Positions 5,918-10,656 of a DNA stretch of 10,656 bases are shown one piece after another. The position numbers were made by a program, and so were the translations under genes. Origin of the DNA: Methanothrix sp. (GTDB lineage Archaea > Halobacteriota > Methanosarcinia > Methanotrichales > Methanotrichaceae); NCBI GenBank assembly GCA_011620785.1, contig WOYM01000039.1, forward strand, positions 1 through 10,656, given 5' to 3'. Position 1 is the first letter of the stretch; each line of letters opens with the position of its first letter. Below the pieces are notes generated by a model. It saw only the letters and a program-made list of their open reading frames with translations, ran no database searches and was not told the DNA's origin.

Positions 5918-6058
5918 ATGAAATTTAATATTATCAATGAGAAAGACGATGAAAGCAGATATGTGACCGAGTATCCTGGCCTCCCAGGCTGCCTTTCCGA
6001 AGGAGCTGAGCTTCGAGCCATGTTGGAAAATGTATTGGCTGATGTAGATATGCAGTGA
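5918..6058 (+). pseudogene. Truncated HicB-like antitoxin
   Basis: This 46-codon frame from ATG 5918 begins MKFNIINEKDDESRYVTEYP and continues GLPGCLSEGAE ... LENVLADVDMQ. The pattern Y-V-x-E-x-P-x-LPGC-x-S-x-G ... LENI matches the HicB/UPF0150 partial RNase-H-like fold of type II antitoxins, normally about 65-75 residues or more. The protein stops just after the helix-start LENVLAD, where homologues continue. The truncation point coincides with the beginning of a TnpB fragment, whose GTG start overlaps this TGA. No hicA toxin frame is visible nearby, and there is no ribosome site, so it is probably a non-functional remnant. Confidence 0.6.
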
Positions 6059-6651
6059 AGAATCACCGAAACATCCGATCCAAGGAACGCCGGAGATTGC
6101 AGAAGGCAGGAGGTCGATATTTGGGCACTCGATCTTCCATGAGAACTCTTAGAAAAATAGCAGGCCGAGAGACACGGTTCATGACTGCTGTCAACCATAA
6201 GGTATCCAAGGATCTCATAGAATTTGCCATAGATAACGGCGTTTCGGCAATCGGCATGGAAGATTTGACGGGCATCAGGAAGAGAACGGAAAACAAAGTC
6301 TCTACCGAATTCAGGTACGAGCATAGCAGTTGGGCATTCAGGCAACTACAGGCTTTCGTGGAATACAAAGCCAAAGAAGCCGGGATAGCTGTAATCTACG
6401 TAAATCCTGAATATACTTCCCAAACTTGCCCCAGATGTAACCACATCAGCCGAAATAACCGCTGCGGTGTAGCCTTTCGGTGCGAAAAATGCGGTTACGA
6501 AACCCATGCCGACAGAGCTGGTGCTATGAACATAGAGCACCGAACACGAGACTTGAGGTATATCCTGGAGGCTCAGGGCGGTAATGTCAGCCCGCCAGAC
6601 GCGACACGACTTTTTGCGTGGTCGCAAGCCGCGCCCTTCAGGACGCGGTAG
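6055..6651 (+). pseudogene. tnpB: 5'-truncated TnpB (IS200/IS605 family OrfB)
   Basis: TnpB is the RNA-guided nuclease of IS605-type elements, ancestor of Cas12; full proteins are about 370-430 residues. Only the C-terminal half (198 aa) remains: the Lys/Arg-rich segment before RuvC-II, RuvC-II Glu69 (AIGMEDLTGIR), the zinc ribbon C125-x2-C128 ... C143-x2-C146, and RuvC-III Asp153 (THADRAGAMNI). The RuvC-I Asp and the N-terminal recognition domain are missing, so it cannot be an active nuclease alone. The frame is open upstream only to GTG 6055, overlapping the HicB remnant's stop. No tnpA is present. The end of the frame (after MNIEH) overlaps structured right-end DNA. The element inserted near or into a hicB gene and then lost its left part by deletion. 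Confidence 0.85.
6601..6648 (+). other. TnpB-element right-end hairpins (possible omegaRNA remnant)
   Basis: Two stem-loops overlap the last tnpB codons. GCGAC (6601-6605) pairs with GTCGC (6621-6625), extended by ACG/CGT, around a T5 loop. CCGCGCCC (6629-6636) pairs with GGACGCGG (6641-6648), with one mismatch, around a TTCA loop. IS605-type elements carry subterminal hairpins at the right end, and the guide RNA (omegaRNA) of TnpB is transcribed across the 3' end of tnpB. The position fits both; the exact element end, near 6650-6660, is not defined here. Confidence 0.45.
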
Positions 6652-6709
6652 TTGACCTCAGATATTGCTGATGGCCTGGAAAGAAGCAGGAGGCTCTAAT
6701 TATATTTGA

Positions 6710-7645
6710 CTATATTATCTCAGATTCGATAAACGGGGCATCTGCCACCGACCGGCAGACATTGCCGAAGTATGGCTCTCTCCTGGAGTTCGCCATCCGC
6801 AGCAATTCCTTGACCCTCCCCGGGTCGAAGCTATCGATCTTGACCAGATTGTCGCTTCTTAGCAGGCAGGGCTTGATCTTGCCATCCGAGGTCACCCTCA
6901 GCCGAGTGCAATGGGCGCAAAACTCGGTGTTGTCCATCGGCCTGACCACCTCCACCTCTGCTCCATCCAGGAAATACTTCTTCCTTCTGTGCATCTCACG
7001 GGTTAGGATGGAATCCGCCCTGGCAGCAAGGCTCCTCTCGATCCCCTCAATGTCTCCGGATATTCCCTGGCCTTGAAGGTCCAGGAGCTCAATCAACTGC
7101 AAGATAAGCCCCCTCCGGCGGCAGAAATCGATCATCTCCGGGACCTCCGACTCATTCCTCTTCAAAACCACAAAATTCAGCTTGATGGGCAGGAGATCGG
7201 CCTTTCTGGAGGCCTCAATCCCTGCTATAACCCTCTCCAGATCCCCTGGCCTTCCTCCGGTGATCTGGCAATACCTGTTCGGCTGGAGGGAGTCCAAGCT
7301 GACATTCACCCTGTCCAGACCAGCCCGGGCCAGAGCCTCCGCCCGCTCGGCAAGCAGGATGCCATTGGTGGTTATAGATATGTCCAGGCTCTGGGGAATA
7401 CGGGCAATAATAAGATCGAGGTCCTTTCTCAGCAGAGGCTCTCCGCCGGTGAACTTCACAGAGCGCATCCCAAGCTCCGCTGCCGCTTTGGCAATGCTCA
7501 CCACCATCTCTCCTGGAATCTCGCCACCTGGCAGTAGCTCTCCCTCGTGATGGCAGTAGATGCACCTCAAATTGCATCGAGGGGTGAGGGCAATTCGTAT
7601 GCCTGTGACTTTGCGGCCATAAGAGTCCACCATTTGACCGGCCAT
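6710..7645 (-). CDS. moaA: GTP 3',8-cyclase MoaA (molybdenum/tungsten cofactor)
   Basis: MoaA is a radical SAM enzyme that rearranges GTP to 3',8-cyclo-GTP in the first step of molybdopterin/tungstopterin synthesis. Here (311 aa) C24-x3-C28-x2-C31 (TPRCNLRCIYCH) binds the SAM cluster, GGEP is at 67-70, and C243-x2-C246-x13-C260 (FCAHCTRLRVTSDGKIKPC) binds the second, GTP-contacting cluster. The cofactor is needed for formylmethanofuran dehydrogenase. After the family's usual ending RREPYF there are 18 extra residues (GNVCRSVADA...), and no C-terminal Gly-Gly is seen. ATG 7645 or 7633 (MVDSYGRKVTG) are both possible; the second matches homologues better. A TATA box lies about 55 nt upstream. 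No other moa gene is in the window, so it stands alone. Confidence 0.92.
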   Translation of the reverse strand: MAGQMVDSYGRKVTGIRIALTPRCNLRCIYCHHEGELLPGGEIPGEMVVSIAKAAAELGMRSVKFTGGEPLLRKDLDLIIARIPQSLDISITTNGILLAERAEALARAGLDRVNVSLDSLQPNRYCQITGGRPGDLERVIAGIEASRKADLLPIKLNFVVLKRNESEVPEMIDFCRRRGLILQLIELLDLQGQGISGDIEGIERSLAARADSILTREMHRRKKYFLDGAEVEVVRPMDNTEFCAHCTRLRVTSDGKIKPCLLRSDNLVKIDSFDPGRVKELLRMANSRREPYFGNVCRSVADAPFIESEII

Positions 7646-7696
7646 TACGAGCAGTCCATTATGCTGCTAGTATTAGAACTCTCTTCTGCAAGGTTT

Positions 7697-7708
7697 CTTA
7701 TATATTTT
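7697..7708 (-). promoter_or_regulatory. TATA box of moaA
   Basis: On the minus strand AAAATATATAAG lies about 55 nt before ATG 7645, giving a predicted start near 7670-7675 and a leader of about 25-30 nt. It overlaps the stop of the upstream membrane-protein gene, so moaA probably has its own transcript. Confidence 0.5.
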
Positions 7709-8111
7709 AATATTCTATCTCGCCCAGGCTGCGCTTGAGATAGCTGAGCAGGGTCATGGCGATTATTATGCAGATAGCAAAGCCACTGAGCAGCTCATCC
7801 CAGGGATGTCTGTTCTCGGAGAAGGCATAGATTACCCCCCCGGAGAGAAGGGCCAGGATCAGAGTGGCGATGATGGAGACCAACATGGACCACATGATGG
7901 ACCCCACCTCGTAGCGCTCGAAAAACGAAGCAGAGAGGACAAAAGCGATTGCCGCCAGGATCAGGGTAATGGATGCAGGCAGTCCAGGCCCGAAGCGGAA
8001 GAGCTGGATCAGCCCCAAAGCTAAGGCCATCATCACCACTGCCAGCAGTCCTGAAGCAAGAAAAGCCTTCAGGATATAGTTGTCAAAGCGATACTCCATC
8101 CAGATCACCAT
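7707..8111 (-). CDS. Small membrane protein with four predicted helices
   Basis: This 134-residue protein has four hydrophobic stretches at about 14-38, 44-64, 70-96 and 107-123. It has short charged loops (FFERYEVG; ENRHPWDE) and a basic/acidic C-terminal tail KRSLGEIEY. The start could be 8111 (MVIW) or 8099 (MEYRFDNYILK); the second begins where the recognisable hydrophilic lead-in starts, and neither has a clear ribosome site. It lies 51 nt after the HPt gene on the same strand and could be cotranscribed with it. I do not recognise a family with known function; no catalytic or transport motif is visible. Confidence 0.75.
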   Translation of the reverse strand: MVIWMEYRFDNYILKAFLASGLLAVVMMALALGLIQLFRFGPGLPASITLILAAIAFVLSASFFERYEVGSIMWSMLVSIIATLILALLSGGVIYAFSENRHPWDELLSGFAICIIIAMTLLSYLKRSLGEIEY

Positions 8112-8162
8112 TTATCAAGTATGTATTGAAATCAGCATATGCATATTGCGTTTTGCCTCTTT

Positions 8163-8543
8163 TCAATTCGACCTTTGGATCTCTGCATCAAGCTCCATCA
8201 TGACCTGCTTATACTCCCGGTTTAGCCTTTCAGCCTTCTCCTCTGCTCCATCCATTACCTGGGAGCGGCCCATCATCTCCAGCTCCCGGCTCAGCTCCGA
8301 AAGGCGCATCGCCCCCACATAGGCGCTGCTGGACTTCAGGCTGTGAGCTGCGGTCTGCAGCCCTTTTGCATCACCGTTCTCCACCGCCTGTAGGATCGCT
8401 GCAATCTTTTGCGGTGAATGCTCCAGGAAGAGGCCACCCACCTCAGCAACGATATCAGGATCGCCATCATCCTGCAGTTCCCTGAGGCTGGCAAGCACCG
8501 ATCGATCCAGTGCATTGCCAAAGACTTCATATCCTTCTGTCAT
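8163..8543 (-). CDS. Orphan histidine phosphotransfer (HPt) protein
   Basis: HPt proteins relay phosphate between receiver domains through a histidine on a four-helix bundle. The 126-residue sequence contains AAHSLKSSSAYVGAMRLSEL with the phospho-acceptor His67 followed by Lys70, the family signature HxLKgss..G...L, then LSRELE. Regions before it (VAEVGGLFLEHSPQKIAAIL) fit the preceding helices, and a coiled acidic helix follows (EKAERLNREYKQVMMELDAE). No histidine kinase or receiver gene is adjacent, so partners lie elsewhere. Archaeal phosphorelays using separate HPt proteins are less common than direct kinase-regulator pairs. A TATA box is present upstream. The membrane protein downstream may be cotranscribed, but a shared role is unproven. 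Confidence 0.88.
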   Translation of the reverse strand: MTEGYEVFGNALDRSVLASLRELQDDGDPDIVAEVGGLFLEHSPQKIAAILQAVENGDAKGLQTAAHSLKSSSAYVGAMRLSELSRELEMMGRSQVMDGAEEKAERLNREYKQVMMELDAEIQRSN

Positions 8544-8593
8544 TTTTCAGCCCATCCTTGCAATCTATTAGATGCGTGTTTGCGTATTTCTTA

Positions 8594-8602
8594 CTATTTA
8601 TT
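8594..8602 (-). promoter_or_regulatory. TATA box of the HPt gene
   Basis: On the minus strand AATAAATAG lies about 50 nt before ATG 8543, giving a leader of about 25 nt. GGATGGGCTG just before the ATG is a weak ribosome-site candidate. The gap 8544-8647 contains no gene. Confidence 0.4.
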
Positions 8603-8647
8603 CTTATCTTCTTTCAGAATATTGAATTGTGAATTCCTGGCGGAGAA

Positions 8648-9250
8648 TCAATCCAGCAGCACCATGCCAAAGAGAACAACCCTCTCCGAATAGGACCTGA
8701 TCACCTGGGGACTGTATCCGGCATTCTCCAGGGTCTTGAACACATCCACCCCGCAACCCTCCATGGAGGGCCTCATCCGGTCCTTATGCCGGCACTTGAG
8801 AACGTCCAGAGGATTCATCTTCTCCCCTCTCTCCTGCATCTCCTCGGCCACACAAGTCTCGCAGAAGGTGCAGGGCAGGGCATAAAAGCCCAGAGCTTTG
8901 TAATAACCCAAGAGAAATGCCCTGGTCTCCAACTGGTAGACGGTATCATGCAGATGATCAATGGAGTCCCAGAGGTAATGGTGGAGGTGCCTGGGGTCGG
9001 TCCCTGGTCCCGGTTCCGCCAGGAACCTGGCCAAAATAGCCGTCTTGTACTCAGATAGGACCCTTCTCATCTCCTCTGGAGACGGAGCGAAAGGCGGGCA
9101 GCACAGGTGCTTTCCATAGGCCCGGCAGCCGTATCTGCACTTCAGCCTCACCCAGTCCGCGACGATTATTGCATCGGAGGAGATGGGACGGATATCCGGA
9201 TGGATCGATTGCAGCTCAAAGAGAATGCGGTCCCGATCCTCATCATTCAT
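8648..9250 (-). CDS. DUF2284 cysteine-rich predicted metal-binding protein
   Basis: This 200-residue protein carries the DUF2284 cysteine pattern: C38-x3-C42 ... C50-C51-P (CRYGCRAYGKHLCCPPFAPS), a central C127-x2-C130-x2-C133 (CTFCETC), C153, and C166 (EGCGVDVF). The family is widespread in anaerobes and methanogens and is predicted to bind a metal or Fe-S cluster; its function is unknown to me. The start 9250 is fixed by GGAGG eight nucleotides upstream (AAGGAGGCAGATCATATG). An in-frame ATG at 9277 lies before this site and is rejected. The gene follows the stress protein by 68 nt on the same strand, so they may form an operon. It ends 104 nt before the HPt gene. Confidence 0.85.
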   Translation of the reverse strand: MNDEDRDRILFELQSIHPDIRPISSDAIIVADWVRLKCRYGCRAYGKHLCCPPFAPSPEEMRRVLSEYKTAILARFLAEPGPGTDPRHLHHYLWDSIDHLHDTVYQLETRAFLLGYYKALGFYALPCTFCETCVAEEMQERGEKMNPLDVLKCRHKDRMRPSMEGCGVDVFKTLENAGYSPQVIRSYSERVVLFGMVLLD

Positions 9251-9318
9251 ATGATCTGCCTCCTTTTTTATTTGCATTGCCCCGTTCTCTATTCACTTAT
9301 CCGTTATCTGCGCCCGGC

Positions 9319-10263
9319 TCAGCCCTTCTTTTGCCGGACCACCAGCACCGGCCTGTCCGACCTCCGGGCGACATCGAATGAGGTGCTGCCCAATCTCATC
9401 TGCTTGATCCAGCCCTTTCCCTGGGAGCTGAAAATCAGAAGCGAAGCATCATGCTTTTTGGCGAGTTCCAGAATCTGATCGGCAGGCTTGCCCTTGAGGA
9501 TATGGACGGTGACCATTCTTTCCGGCTGCTCCAGATCCCGACGCATCAGATTGAGCTTTTCTGCCGCTCTGTCAAACTCCTCTTCTTTGGATATTACATG
9601 AGCCAGAAGGATCTCTTTTGTTCCCTCCAGTTCCCCTGCCAGGCCTATAGCATCCTCTGCTGCAGCCGAGAGGTCAGTTGTGACCAGAATCCTGGAGAAG
9701 ATATCTGGGCAGAACCTCTCCTTATTTGCCTCTTTATCCTTTTCCAGCACTTTGTGGCGGATGATTAATAGATCGGTCTCGCCCTGGCGCAGCACCTCTG
9801 TGGATACGCTTCCGAGCAGTATCCCCTCCAGCATTCCCTTACCCTGTGCTCCCATGATTATCAGGGATACATTCTCCTCCCATGCCGTCTTCTGGATGAC
9901 ATCGCCCACAGTTCCTCCGTAAACAAAAACCGCATCCTGCCTGGGCTCCGGCGCCTTAAGATTGACCCCATCCGCCCCACTCATGGGCTCCACTATCACC
10001 TTCAGGATGGGCTTTACCATAAGAGAAGCCTCTTTTTTGCAGGTGTTGCTAGCGAGCAGCTTTGCCTCTTCATTGAGCCGAAAAGCCGCCTCGCTTATGA
10101 TGGCGTCATAGCTCCATCCATTCTTCTCCAGGAGCTTGGGATTGCTGGCATCCAGGACATTGAGAAGCACTACCTCTCTGGTCCCTGGGATCTCCGTTAC
10201 ATATTCCAGCATCTTGCTGGTGTACCGGGAGAAGTCGGTCGGAATCAGAACTTTTTCAAACAT
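9319..10263 (-). CDS. Tandem universal stress (UspA) protein
   Basis: Two UspA domains lie in 314 residues: 1-170 (MFEKVLIPTDFS ... GAQGKGMLEGILLGSVSTEV) and 188-310 (FSRILVTTDLS ... SSQGKGWIKQMRLGSTSFDV). Each has the nucleotide-binding loop G-x2-G-x9-G-S, but the second domain's first glycine is Ser (SSQGKG), so ATP binding may differ between halves. The first domain has an insert of about 25 residues (88-115). Such proteins bind ATP or are signalling partners in stress, and act in the cytoplasm. The start is supported by GGGGTGA about 6 nt before ATG 10263. A TATA-like AT-rich box lies about 60 nt upstream. The DUF2284 gene follows 68 nt later. Confidence 0.9.
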   Translation of the reverse strand: MFEKVLIPTDFSRYTSKMLEYVTEIPGTREVVLLNVLDASNPKLLEKNGWSYDAIISEAAFRLNEEAKLLASNTCKKEASLMVKPILKVIVEPMSGADGVNLKAPEPRQDAVFVYGGTVGDVIQKTAWEENVSLIIMGAQGKGMLEGILLGSVSTEVLRQGETDLLIIRHKVLEKDKEANKERFCPDIFSRILVTTDLSAAAEDAIGLAGELEGTKEILLAHVISKEEEFDRAAEKLNLMRRDLEQPERMVTVHILKGKPADQILELAKKHDASLLIFSSQGKGWIKQMRLGSTSFDVARRSDRPVLVVRQKKG

Positions 10264-10320
10264 TTCCTCTCACCCCTCGCTATTCTCTACTCAGGAATTG
10301 TTCATGAATCTGTCTTCGTC

Positions 10321-10330
10321 AAAATATATC
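10321..10330 (-). promoter_or_regulatory. TATA-like box for the stress-protein gene
   Basis: On the minus strand GATATATTTT ends about 58 nt before ATG 10263, predicting a start near 10295. A second AT-rich box on the same strand (TATAAATA, 10363-10370) is further away. The interval 10264-10435 contains no gene and serves as the divergent promoter. Confidence 0.35.
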
Positions 10331-10362
10331 AAAATGGCGATATGTCTGTTGAGGATAAGATC

Positions 10363-10370
10363 TATTTATA
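10363..10370 (+). promoter_or_regulatory. TATA box for the VIT-domain gene
   Basis: TATTTATA lies about 66 nt before ATG 10436, giving a predicted transcript start near 10395 and a leader of about 40 nt. The same bases read TATAAATA on the other strand, so the element could serve either direction. Confidence 0.3.
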
Positions 10371-10435
10371 CCAATGGCGCATTATAATTTGTTAAGATCG
10401 ATCGGCTCTTTTGGGCTGATATCGAGTGTGGGATT

Positions 10436-10656
10436 ATGTGGAAATACATCTTGCTAATGCTATTTGCCGTATCTTTGGGCCCGATGAGCCCCGCAGGAGC
10501 GGATGGGATCATCATCGTCGATCCACCACCTGGAGTGGACGTGCCGTCTGGACCAGTCTCTAGCGCAAGATTGAGCTGGAGTACAGCCAGATCCTGCCGG
10601 TGGAAAACGGCCTGGTTCATTACATCTATCCCTTGAGCACAGAACGTTTCTCCTCC
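10436..10656 (+). pseudogene. VIT-domain secreted protein gene, internally deleted and frame-broken
   Basis: The first part (MWKYILLMLFAVSLGPMSPA, then GADGIIIVDPPPGVDVPSG) is a signal peptide with ADG at the cleavage region followed by the start typical of archaeal VIT-domain (inter-alpha-trypsin-like) proteins, often joined to a VWA domain. The frame then continues into non-homologous RLSWSTARSCR and stops at 10636. In another frame, from about 10567 to the window end, sequence reads KIELEYSQILP, then VENGLVHYIYPLSTERFSS, resembling the end of a VIT domain about 90-100 residues further on. The simplest explanation is a deletion of the domain's middle with a frame change, leaving a pseudogene; an assembly error is the alternative. 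Family assignment is by pattern only. Confidence 0.5.

Noticed and set aside
6710..6712. TAG stop of moaA as a possible pyrrolysine codon
   Set aside because: No Pyl genes are seen, the protein already exceeds the family's usual end, and an AT-rich non-coding stretch follows.
9251..9277. Start of the DUF2284 protein at 9277
   Set aside because: A strong GGAGG lies between this ATG and the one at 9250, which has correct spacing.

Overview
The window looks like a chromosomal segment of a methanogenic archaeon of the order Methanosarcinales, most plausibly Methanothrix (Methanosaeta). The evidence is a tRNA without an encoded CCA end, AT-rich TATA-like boxes about 25-60 nt before start codons, GGTGA/GGAGG ribosome sites, an archaeal-type prenyltransferase followed by a radical SAM gene, a DUF2284 protein and tandem UspA domains. 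The lineage is an inference from protein character, not from a marker gene.

Layout. 1-117 is the tail of an unidentified gene. 286-546 (+) encodes a secreted cysteine-rich miniprotein and 670-1662 (+) a BioB-like radical SAM protein. 1704-1989 (-) is a small winged-helix regulator gene that still has its TATA box and Shine-Dalgarno site but carries a frameshift in a T-run and an internal stop. 2099-3547 (-) is cysS (cysteinyl-tRNA synthetase). A tRNA-Cys(GCA) gene lies directly upstream on the same strand, with two or three bases between the end of the tRNA and the cysS ATG. An AT-rich, start-less coding remnant abuts the other side of the tRNA. 3853-5900 (+) is a two-gene unit: a long-chain-type polyprenyl diphosphate synthase overlapping a radical SAM/SPASM-like protein. 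5918-6651 (+) is a scar: a truncated HicB-like antitoxin running into a TnpB fragment, with the element's right-end hairpins still visible.

From 6710 to 10263 every gene is on the minus strand. In transcription order they are a tandem UspA stress protein, a DUF2284 cysteine-rich protein, an orphan HPt phosphotransfer protein, a four-helix membrane protein and MoaA. The first two, and the HPt and membrane protein genes, are close enough to be pairs. A divergent promoter region (10264-10435) then leads into the start of a VIT-domain secreted protein gene (+), which lacks its middle part and changes frame before the window ends.

The two arrangements with most biological promise are the tRNA-Cys/cysS junction, where enzyme and substrate tRNA share a transcript and tRNA 3' processing would create an almost leaderless cysS mRNA, and the prenyl synthase/radical SAM pair. 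In the prenyl synthase the residue five before the first aspartate motif is alanine, which suggests a product longer than C20, so methanophenazine side-chain or head-group synthesis is a reasonable guess. The window also shows repeated gene decay: the regulator, HicB/TnpB, the AT-rich remnant and the VIT gene.
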